A stretch of DNA of 64,000 nucleotides from AP-15 sp963755435 (GTDB lineage: Bacteria > Pseudomonadota > Alphaproteobacteria > ATCC43930 > CGMCC-115725). Within the stretch, counting starts at the first letter, position 1. Every line of letters begins with the position of its first letter. The stretch spans positions 1,054,001-1,118,000 of the forward strand of contig CAVWJX010000003.1 in assembly GCA_963755435.1 (NCBI GenBank). The letters run 5' to 3'. Both the position numbers and the translations under genes were made by a program. Positions 11,162-19,156 of the stretch are shown in pieces. Under the pieces are notes generated by a model that was not told the origin of the DNA, did no database searches, and saw nothing but the letters and a program-made list of their open reading frames with translations.

Positions 11162-11924
11162 CCGCCGTGAGCGCGCACCGGCCCCGCCGCCGGACGGCCC
11201 GCCCGATCAGCGTCCTGCTGGCCGAGGACGAGGAGTCCTTCGTCGACGCGCTGGTCATCGGCCTCGGCCACGAGGGATTCGAGGTGACCGTGGCCCGCGA
11301 CGGGCAGGAGGCGCTGCAGCTCTTCGACGAGATGGCGCCCGACCTCGTCCTGCTCGACCTGATGCTGCCCAAGATGTCGGGGATCGACGTCTGCCGCGTC
11401 GATCCGGGCCCGCTCCACGGTGCCGATCATCATGGTCACGGCCAAGGGCGCCGAGATCGACACCGTGGTGGCCCTCGAGGTGGGGGCCGACGACTACGTG
11501 ACCAAGCCCTACCGCCTGCGCGAGCTGGTGGCCCGGATCCGCGCCGTCATGCGCCGCACCCCGGCGGCCGCCGAGGCCACAGCGCCGGGCGCCTGGCCGG
11601 CGGAGGAGCCGACGAGCGCCTGGGAGGCCGGCGACGTCCGGGTGGACCTCGACCAGCGCCGGGTCTTCGTCCGGGGCGAGGAGGTGCAGCTGCGGCGCAA
11701 GGAGTTCGAGCTGCTGCGGCTGCTGGTCGAGAACGCCGGCCGGGTGCTCACCCGCGACGTCCTGATCGACCGGGTCTGGGGCACCGACTACATCGGCGAC
11801 ACCAAGACCCTCGACGTCCACATCAAGCGGCTCCGCTCGCGCATCGAGGCCGACCCCTCGAGCCCCGCTGCTCATCACCACCGTGCGCGGCGTGGGCTAC
11901 CGCTTCGACCCGGGCGGCGGCTGA
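11158..11924 (+). CDS. regX3: RegX3-like response regulator (OmpR/PhoB family)
   Basis: DNA-binding partner of the kinase upstream. The receiver domain shows the acidic pair AEDEESF, the phosphorylated Asp in LVLLDLMLPKMSG, the switch residue region IIMVTAKG, and the Lys in DDYVTKPYRLREL. The effector is a winged helix with RKEFELLRLLVENAG, LIDRVWGTDYIGDTKTLDVHIKRL and a terminal VRGVGYRF. One extra base at about 11400 (GT-CG-ATC within CRVIRAR) and one near 11870 break the frame. About 255 residues. GTG at 11158 overlaps the kinase stop. SenX3-RegX3 systems usually control phosphate uptake, but no pst or pho gene is visible here. Confidence 0.92.
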
Positions 11925-11951
11925 GCCGGCACCTCGGCCGCCGCGGCCGCG

Positions 11952-13272
11952 TCAGGGCGCGGCCGAGCAGCGTGCTCGCCGCCGAGCCACGGCGCCAGGC
12001 ACTCCGGCAGCCGCGACCGACCCGTCCGGCCGGCGGCCGCTCTCGACCAGGGCCGCCCAGATCCGGGCCCAGGCCAGCGCCGAGCCGTTCACGGTGTGCG
12101 CCAGCACCGGCGCGCCGCCGCCCGCCGGGCGGTAGCGGACGTTGGCCCGCCGGGCCTGGTAGTCGCGGAACCAGCTCACCGAGGAGACCTCCAGCCACCG
12201 GTCGCACCCCGGCGAGTAGACCTCCAGGTCGAAGGTGCGGGCCGACGAGGCGCCCGAGGTCGCCGGTGCACAGGTCGAGCACCCGGTAGCGCAGGCCGAG
12301 CTCCCGCAGCAGGCCCTCGGCCCGGGCCAGGATGTCGGCGTGGGCCGCCGGGGCCTGCTCGGCGCGTGGCGTAGGCGAAGAGCTCCACCTTCTCGAACTC
12401 GTGCACCCGCAGCAGCCCCCGGGTGTCGCGTCCGGCGGCGCCGGCCTCGCGGCGGAAGCACTGGGTCACCGCGGTGAGCCGGACCGGCAGGTCGGCCTCG
12501 TCGAGGATCTCGCCGCGGTGCATCGAGGTCAGCGGCACCTCGGCGGTGGGGATGGCCCACAGGTCGTCCCGCTCGACGTGGTAGGCCTCGTCGGAGAACT
12601 TCGGGCAGATGCCCGGTCGAGGTCATGGTCTCGGTCAGCACCAGCGTGGGCGGCCGGATCTCCTCGTAGGCGTCGGCGTGGCGGTCCAGGGCCAGCGACG
12701 GTGAGCGCCCGCAGCAGCCGGGCGCCGGCGCCCGCGGTAGAGGGGGAACATGGACCCGGCGAGGCGGGCCCCCCGCGCCATGTCGAGGAGGCCCAGGGCC
12801 TCGCCGACCTCCCAGTGCGGGCACCCGCTGGTGCTCGGCCGGCACCGGCTCGGGCCGCCCGTCCTCCCGGCCCGGCCACCACCGGCGGAGCTCCACGTTG
12901 TCCTCCGGGCCGGCGCCGTCGGGCGCCTCGTCGGCGACGGCAGGTTCGGCAGCACCAGCAGCGCCTGGCGGAGCGTCGGCGGCCACGCGCGTCCGCCTCG
13001 GCGGCGGCGGCCCGCTCCTCGTCGCCGAGCCGCCGGCTCTCCGTCGGCCAGCTCGCTCGGCCGCCCGCGGCGTCGCCGGCCTGCCTGGCCTCGCCCACCT
13101 TGCGGGAGAGCGCCTTCACCTCGGCCCGCAGGGACTCCTGGTCGCCCAGCAGGCGGCGGTGCTCGGCGTCCAGCTCGGCCAGCCGGTCGATCTCGGCGGG
13201 GTCCACCCCGCGCCGGCCGAGCGCCGCCTTGACCGCGTCGGGGTCGTCGCGCACCAGCCGGATGTCGATCAT
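11952..13272 (-). CDS. serS: Seryl-tRNA synthetase
   Basis: Charges tRNA-Ser in the cytoplasm. The protein starts at ATG 13272 with MIDIRLVRDDPDAVKAALG, the standard SerRS N-terminus. The coiled-coil tRNA-binding arm (LDAEHRRLLGDQESLRAEV, LSRKVGEA) follows, then class II catalytic motifs: TGHLP (motif 1 region), LTAVTQCFRREAGAAGRDT (motif 2) and GALAWARIWAALVES near the C-terminus (motif 3 region). The end RLPECLAPWLGGE is recovered after correcting GT-CG-CGG. The length of about 440 codons is normal. The stop is placed at 11952. An alternative in another frame would overlap the end of regX3. Several third-position indels. Confidence 0.93.
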
Positions 13273-13302
13273 CTGGGCGCCAACGGTAGCGTGCACGTCG
13301 TA

Positions 13303-14359
13303 TGCCGACCGCGCTCTCCCGCACCCCGGCACCGGCCGGCGCGGCGCCGTCGGAGGTGGCCGGACCTCGTCGTCCGCTACGGCCGGCGGACGGCGGTGGA
13401 CGGCCTGTCGCTTCAGCGCGCGGCCGGGCGAGGTGGTGGCCCTCCTCGGGCCCAACGGCGCCGGGAAGACGTCCACCGTGGAGACCCTGGAGGGCTACCG
13501 GCGCCCGGCGGCGGGCCGCGTCCGGGTCCTCGGCCTCGATCCCCGGGCCGACCACCGGGCCCTCGTCCCCCGCATCGGGGTCATGCTCCAGCGGGGCGGC
13601 ATCTACCCGATGCTCGGCCCGCGCCGGGCCCTCGAGCTGTTCGCCGCCTACTACGCCGAGCCCGAGGACCCCGAGGGCCTGCTCGACCTGGTGGCGCTCA
13701 CCGAGGTGGCCCGCACGCCCTGGCGCCACCTCTCGGGCGGCGAGCAGCAGCGGCTCGTCCTGGCCCTGGCGCTGGTGGGCCGGCCCGAGGTCGTCTTCCT
13801 GGACGAGCCCACCGCCGGCGTGGACCCCGAGGGCCGGCTCGGCATCCGCGAGGTCGTGGCCGAGCTGCGCCGGCCGGGGCGTCTGCGTGCTGCTCACCAC
13901 CCACGAGCTGGCCGAGGCCGAGCGCCTGGCCGACCGGGTGGTCATCGTCCACGGGGCCGCGCCGTGGCCGCCGGCACGCCCGGCGGAGCTGGCCGCCGCC
14001 GCCGGGCACGGGCGCGGAGGTCACCTTCGGCGCCCCGCCCGGGCTCGACGTCGCCGCCCTCGGCGGGGCGCTCGGCGCGGCGGTGACCGAGGAGGGCGCG
14101 CCGGGCGCTACCGCGTGGCCGCGGCGGCCACGCCGGCGCTGACCGCCGGGCTGGCCGCGTGGCTGGCCGAGCACGACGCCGCGCTCACCGACCTGCGGGC
14201 CGGGCGCACGCTGGAGGAGGCCTACCTGGCGGTGGTCGGCGACGCGAGGCGGCGCCGGCGACGGCGACGCGGGTGGCCGCGTGGACCCCGAGCGGCGGGG
14301 ACCGGCGGGCGACGGCGGGGACGGCGCGGGACGGCGAGGACGGCGGGGACGGCCGGTGA
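13303..14359 (+). CDS. ABC-2 type exporter ATP-binding protein
   Basis: Nucleotide-binding subunit of an exporter, partner of the permease that follows. Walker A is LLGPNGAGKTS, the signature is HLSGGEQQR, Walker B is VVFLDEPTAGVDP, and the switch His is in LLTTHELAEAE. The N-terminus DLVVRYGRRTAVDGLSF sets the A-loop region. A C-terminal extension ends in a Gly/Arg/Asp-rich tail. The stop at 14357-14359 overlaps the permease GTG as GTGA. Six indels resolved here are all at third codon positions (for example GCC-G-GAC at 13360, TCG-C-TTC at 13411). The substrate is unknown; the pair resembles drug or daunorubicin-type exporters. Confidence 0.88.
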
Positions 14360-15100
14360 GGGCGCTCGGCGGCCCAGGTGCGGGCCGAGACCTACATGAC
14401 CCTGCGCCGCGGCGAGACCCTGCTGCTCACCGTGGGCATCCCGGTGGTGTTCCTCGTCTTCTTCTCCACCGTCCACGTGGTGTCCACCGGCAGCGCCCAG
14501 CCGGTGTCGCCTTCTTCGTCCCGGGCATCCTGTCCCTGGCCGTCATGTCGACGGCGATGGTGTCGCTCGGCATCGCCACCGGGTTCGAGCGCGGCTACGG
14601 CGTGCTCAAGCGCCTGGGCGCCACCCCGCTCGGGCCGGCCCCGGCTGCTCGGGGCCAAGATCGCCACCGTCCTGCTGGTCGAGGTGGTCCAGGCGGCCGT
14701 GCTGGTGCCGGTCGGCCTGGGCCTGGGCTGGGACCCCGGCGGCACGGGCGGCAGCGCCGCCGCCGGGCAGGCCCTGGCGGTGGCGCTGCTGGCCACGGTG
14801 GCCTTCGGCGGCCTGGGGCTCCTCCTGGCCGGCGTGCTGCGGGCCGAGGTCAACCTGGCGGCGGCCAACGGCCTCTACCTGGTCCTCCTGCTGCTGGGCG
14901 GGATGGTGGTCCCGCTGGCCAAGCTGCCCGGCCGCGCTGGCGGACGTCGCCCGGGCCCTGCCGCGGCCGCCCTCTCCGACGGGCTGCACGCCGCCCTCGG
15001 CACCGGGACCGCCGGTGCCCGGCGGAGGCGTGGGTGGTGCTCGGCGTCTGGGCCGTGGCGGCGCCCGCTGGCCGCCGCGCTCACCTTCCGCTGGGAGTGA
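14356..15100 (+). CDS. ABC-2 type exporter permease
   Basis: Membrane subunit paired with the preceding ATPase. About 245 residues with six hydrophobic segments, including TLLLTVGIPVVFLVFFS, AFFVPGILSLAVMSTAMVS, VLLVEVVQAAVLVPVGLGL, ALAVALLATVAFGGLGLLL, NGLYLVLLLLGGMVVP and AWVVLGVWAVAAPLAA. RRGETLLLTV after the start and FERGYGVLKRLGATPL between helices 2 and 3 are typical of ABC-2 permeases. It starts at GTG 14356. Its 3' end overlaps the convergent tlpA-like gene by about 20 bases. Confidence 0.85.
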
Positions 15101-15892
15101 CGGCCTGCCGCCGGGCGTGAGCCCCGGGGCCGGCCGGCAGGTCAGCCCCCGTGAGGAGGCGGTGCTGCCACCGCACGAACTGCGCGGCGGAGAGGGCGCC
15201 GTAGTGGATCTCGGCGATCGTCCCTGTCGCCGGTCACGAAGACCGTCTCGGGCAGCCCGGTGAAGTAGAAGAGCCCGTCGGTCACTGTGTAGCCGCTGGT
15301 CGGCGCCCGACCGGGAAGGTGACCCCGCTCGGCCGCACGAACCGCTCGCGCTGTGGCTGTGGGGTCGCTGCCCGTCCACCCCGATGCAGCGCCACCTGTG
15401 GCGGCAGCCGGCTGTGCTGCCGCTGCTGGTGGCGGTAGGCGGCGGCGAGCGCCGGCATCTCGGCCTGGCAGGGCTCGCACCAGCTGGCGAAGAAGAGCAG
15501 GACCGCCGGCCTGCCGTTCCCGCCGCCGTCGGCCGGCACGCCCACCGTGCCGCCGCCGCCCACGCGGGCGAGGGAGAACGCCGGCACCGGGTCGCCGGCT
15601 GCCGGGCGGCCCCCCGAGCCGCCGGTGCCCACCCCGGTGAAGAGCCCGATGCCGAGCGCCACCGCCAGCACCAGCCCGATCACCAGGAAGACCGGCCGGG
15701 GCCGCCGGGGCCGCGTCGGTCCGCCGGCCGCGGCGAGGTCGGGCGCGGTCGGGGACGCGGGACCTGCTCGGATCCGGGCGCCTGGTCGGGCCCGGGGACC
15801 TGCCCGGGCTCGGGGGCTCCGTCGGATGCCGGCGCCTGCTCGGATCCGGTTCCTGCGGGCGGGCTGGTCTCCGGGGGCTCGGCCTCCGCCAT
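15081..15892 (-). CDS. TlpA/ResA-like thioredoxin, membrane anchored
   Basis: Probable extracytoplasmic thiol-disulfide protein serving cytochrome maturation or oxidase assembly. After an acidic, Pro/Gly-rich cytosolic N-terminus there is one membrane anchor (VIGLVLAVALGIGLFTGVG), then a TlpA domain with GDPVPAFSLARVGG and the active site FFASWCEPCQAEMPAL. The C-terminal half is recovered by frame correction (VTFPVG, GLFYFTGLPETVFV, IAEIHYGALSAAQF). ATG 15892 shares bases with the ctaB stop (TGATG), so it is the second gene of a ctaB-tlpA unit. The stop at 15081 depends on one indel; 15142 is an alternative. Confidence 0.78.
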
Positions 15893-16827
15893 CAGCGGTA
15901 GCGGACGAGGATGTCCCCGGCCATGGCCACGAAGAGCAGCGTCAGGTAGGTGATCGAGTAGCCGAAGAGCCGCATGGCGTCGCGGGCCGTGGCCCGGCTC
16001 GGCGCGGGCCCGCCGCCACAGCCGGCCGGCCATGGCGAGGAAGACCGCGCCCGAGCACGGCGGCGGCCGCCGTGTAGAAGCGCGCCCATGTGGGCCACGG
16101 CCGCGAAGAGCAGGGTCACGGCCACCAGCAGGACGGTGTAGAGGAGGATCTCCCGGGTGGTCCGCCGCAGCGAGGCCACCACCGGCAGCATCGGGCACGT
16201 GCGGCCGCCTCGTAGTCGTCCCGGTAGCGGACGGCCAGGGCCCAGAAGTGCGGCGGGGTCCAGATGAAGATGACGGCGAACAGCACCACCGGCGGCCAGG
16301 CCAGGCTGCCGGTCACCGCCGCCCAGCCCGACCAGCACGGGCACGGCCCCGGCGGCGCCCGCCGATCACGATGTTCTGGGTGGAGCGTCGCTTCAGCCAG
16401 AGCGTGTACACGAACACGTAGAAGCGCGGTGGCCGAGACGGCGAGGACGGCCGACAGCAGGTTCACCAGCCGCCACAGCTCGACGAAGGCCAGCGATCTC
16501 CAGCGAGACGGCGAAGGTCAGCGCCGCCCGGGGGGTCACCGCCCCGGTCACCAGCGGCCGGTTCCGGGTGCGGTGCATGACGCCGGTCGATGTCCCGGTC
16601 CACGTACATGTTGACGGCGTTGGCACCGCCGGCGGCCAGGGCGCCGCCCACCAGCGTGGCCACGATCGAGGCCCAGCGACGGCAGGCCCGCGCTCGGCCA
16701 CGACCATCGTGGGGAGGGTGGTGACGAGCAGCAGCTCGATGATCCGCGGCTTGGTCAGCGCCACGTAGGCCCCGAGCCGCGACCCCGGCGGCCCGGAGCC
16801 CCGGAGGGCTGGTGCCTCGGAAGCCAT
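15892..16827 (-). CDS. ctaB: Protoheme IX farnesyltransferase (heme O synthase)
   Basis: Converts heme B to heme O with farnesyl diphosphate, in the membrane, for heme-copper oxidases. It has the UbiA-family first Asp motif NMYVDRDIDRVMHRTRNRPL and a second motif in WTPPHFWALAVRYRDDY. About nine hydrophobic helices are present, starting LTKPRIIELLLVTTLPTM. It ends ITYLTLLFVAMAGDILVRYR, about 300 residues. ATG at 16827. It is divergent from ctaA, sharing a 160-base control region, which fits joint supply of heme A. Frame breaks include GC-GC-TTC and GG-G-CGCG at about 16060-16085. Confidence 0.93.
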
Positions 16828-16987
16828 CGCCGAGAGCCTACGGCCGCACCGGCCCCGCAGCCAAGCAGTCGGCCGGAGCAGGTGCCCGCCCGGTGGCGCC
16901 CGTGGCGGCCGGGCAGGCACCCGCGGGCCCGGTGCCCGTCGCGGCCCGGGGTGAGGGCTCCGGCCGGCGCCGGTACCATGGGCCCGA

Positions 16988-18104
16988 GTGTCCGGCACCA
17001 CCGCTCCCGGCGGCACCGGCTGGGCTCGCCGCCTGCCGACCGTCCCCGCCGCCGCCTTCCGGCGGCTCTGCGTGGCGTCCCTGGTCATGGTGGCGCTCAT
17101 CGTGGTCACCGGCGCCGCCGTCCGGCTCACCGGCTCGGGCCTCGGCTGCGCCGACTGGCCGGACTGCACCCACGGCCACCTGACGCCCCCGCTCCAGTTC
17201 CACTCGCTGGTCGAGTTCGGGAACCGCATGGTCACCGTGGTCCTCACCGTGGTGGTGGCCGCCACCTTGCTGGCCGTCGCTGCGCCGCCGGCCGTTCCGC
17301 CGCGACCTCGTCTGGCTCTCGCTGGGCCTGGTGGCCGGCGTCCTGCTCCAGGCGGTGATGGGCGGGATCGTCGTCTACACCAAGCTCAACCCCTACCTGG
17401 TGATGGTGCACTTCCTGGCGTCACTGCTCGCTGGTGGTCGACGCCGTGGTCCTGCTGCACCGGGCCAGCACGCGACTACTCGCCCGGCTCGGGCCGCCTG
17501 CTGGTCCCCCGGCCGGTGCGCCTGCATGAGCCGGCTCATGGTGCTGCTGCTCACGCTCGTGCTGGCTGCCGGCTCGGCCACCACGGGCGCCGGCCCGGAC
17601 GCCGGGTCGTCCCAGGGCCAGGTGCGTGGCCAAGCGGATCCCGGTCTCGCTGCGGACGCTGGCCGAGCTGCACGCCACGCCTGGCGCTGCTTCCTGGTGG
17701 GCTTCGCCCTGGCCCTGGCCGTGGCGCTGCACGCCGTCGACGTGCCCGAACGGGTGCGGCGGGCCGGGCGGATCCTGGTGGTGGTCCTGGTCGCTCCAGG
17801 CCGGCGTCGGCTACACCCAGTACTTCACCCACCTGCCGGCGCTGCTGGTGGAGCTGCACGTGCTCGGGGCCACGGCCCTGGTGATCGGGGTCGACCCAGT
17901 TCGTCCTGGCCCTCACCCACCACCCGCCCGAGCCGGCGTTCGTGCCGGCGCCGGTGCCGGCCACAGCGGCGGCCGGTGCGGGCTCGGCGGTCGCTGCGGC
18001 CGCGGCGGTCGCCGAGCACGGGGAGGGGCCACCACGGGACGGCGCCCGCCCTGCGCCCGCGCCCTCCCGGGCGGCAACCGGGGGCGCCACGGTCGGCTGG
18101 TAGC
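16988..18104 (+). CDS. ctaA: Heme A synthase (COX15/CtaA family)
   Basis: Oxidises heme O to heme A in the membrane, for cytochrome aa3 oxidase. GTG 16988 gives FRRLCVASLVMVALIVVTG, then GAAVRLTGSGLGCADWPDC with the conserved Cys pair region. The His ligand helices follow: FHSLVEFGNRMVT, YLVMVHFLASLL, LHATLALL and GYTQYFTHLPALLVELHVLGA. It closes with an Ala/Pro-rich cytosolic tail ending GGATVGW before TAG at 18104. About 365 residues. At least six extra bases break the frame, all at codon third positions (for example GT-CG-CTG at 17277-17281 and CT-CG-CTG near 17430). Confidence 0.92.
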
Positions 18105-18154
18105 GTGCCCGGGGAACGGTCCTCCGGCGTCCGTGGCGCGGGGCGCCGGCACCG

Positions 18155-18226
18155 CCCCCATCGTCCAGTGGCCCAGGACGCCGCCCTTTCAAGGCGGTAA
18201 CACGGGTTCGAATCCCGTTGGGGGCA
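18155..18226 (+). tRNA. tRNA-Glu (anticodon TTC)
   Basis: A full cloverleaf is visible: acceptor GCCCCCA pairs with TGGGGGC, anticodon stem CCGCC/GGCGG encloses the loop CTTTCAA with anticodon TTC, and the T arm has GGTTCGAATCC. The discriminator is A at 18226, followed by genomic CC. Confidence 0.95.
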
Positions 18227-18344
18227 CCGTCGGAGGCGCCGGCCCCGACCTCCCAGCGCCGCGGGGTGGCGGTGCGGGACGCGGGCTGCGTCCTATGGCC
18301 CGTCTCCCGGCCAGGACCTCGGCCGGGGACGTCGGCCGGGGACG

Positions 18345-18569
18345 TCAGCCGCCGGTGACGGCGGCGGCACACTCCTCGTGGACCACCCACCAGCGCCCGG
18401 AGGCCGCCACCCGGGCCATGCGGTCGCCGGCGAGGACCGTTGTGGTGCAGGCGGGGCAGACCCCGTCCTCACGCGCCCGCAGCGGGCCCCCCACGAACAC
18501 CGGCTCCCCGGCGGCCCACGGCGAGAGCGACCTGGTGGAGTAGTGAGCCAGCAGCGCCACGCTCCCCAT
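18345..18569 (-). CDS. Hypothetical small protein with a CxxC...HxxxC metal-site pattern
   Basis: A 74-residue reading frame between two tRNA genes. It contains VCPACTTTVLAGDRM and, near the end, WWVVHEECAAAVTGG. CPAC plus HEEC could bind zinc, like small LIM or zinc-ribbon fragments. The Shine-Dalgarno is weak and the start (ATG 18569) uncertain; 18671 would be an upstream alternative. No relative recognised. The frame is unbroken although the flanks are GC-rich and polymorphic, which mildly supports coding. Confidence 0.4.
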   Translation of the reverse strand: MGSVALLAHYSTRSLSPWAAGEPVFVGGPLRAREDGVCPACTTTVLAGDRMARVAASGRWWVVHEECAAAVTGG

Positions 18570-18737
18570 GGTGGTCCCTGCGGCCGGCCGAGCGGTGGAC
18601 CCCATGGCGGGGAGGGGCAGGCGCCCGGCCCGGCTCGGGGGCCGGAGGCGTGGCCTATAGTGGGACTTCACCCTCCCGGGCCGTCATGCCGGACACGGCC
18701 CGCCGGGCCGGGAGGCCGGGCGGCGACAGCCCATCGA

Positions 18738-18812
18738 GGACCTGTGGTGCAGCTAGGAGTGCACGCCGGCCTGTCAAGCCGGAGGTCGCGGGTTCAAATC
18801 CCGTCAGGTCCG
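18738..18812 (+). tRNA. tRNA-Asp (anticodon GTC)
   Basis: Acceptor GGACCTG pairs with CAGGTCC, anticodon stem CCGGC/GCCGG encloses the loop CTGTCAA with anticodon GTC, and the T loop contains GTTCAAATC. The discriminator is G, and CCA is encoded directly after (18813-18815). Confidence 0.95.
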
Positions 18813-18853
18813 CCACCAGGCCCGGGCAGTGCGCTCCGGTAGCCTGGCCGAAG

Positions 18854-18926
18854 GGTCGGGTAGCTCAGTTGGCAGAGCGCGCGCCTGAAAAGCGCGAGGT
18901 CACCGGATCGACGCCGGTCCCGACCA
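18854..18926 (+). tRNA. tRNA-Phe (anticodon GAA)
   Basis: Acceptor GGTCGGG pairs with CCCGACC, D stem GCTC/GAGC, anticodon stem CGCGC/GCGCG with loop CTGAAAA giving anticodon GAA, and T stem ACCGG/CCGGT. The discriminator is A. Glu-Asp-Phe tRNA order is common in actinobacteria. The accessory patch at 19.1-22.2 kb starts about 230 bases downstream, a classic integration position, but no repeat of the tRNA 3' end was found. Confidence 0.94.
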
Positions 18927-19098
18927 CCGGGCAGCACCGGAGTCACAACGGCTCGTAGCCGTGGCGCTTCACCCCCTCCTTCGATCGTCCACGGCCGCGC
19001 CCGGTTGAGCGACCTCCGGCGACAGGGCGACCGATCGCCCTCCCGCCGGGCTCCTCCAGGGAGGCAGGGTCGCACGGGTACCGTTTGAGGATGCTCTC

Positions 19099-19119
19099 CG
19101 TTTGTGATGATCACAAACG
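19099..19119. promoter_or_regulatory. Palindromic operator upstream of the AbiEi-like fusion
   Basis: Two perfect 10-base arms, CGTTTGTGAT and ATCACAAACG, are separated by a single G. A further half-site (TCACAAACGA, 19173-19182) lies inside the first codons of the gene starting at 19157, and a partial CGTTTG lies just upstream. TAGTCT at about 19144 could be a -10. AbiEi-type antitoxins repress their own promoters through such repeats, so autoregulation by the HTH of the downstream protein is the likely role. Confidence 0.75.
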
Positions 19120-19156
19120 ACAACTTCTACCAAACACATCGGCTAGTCTATGAGTT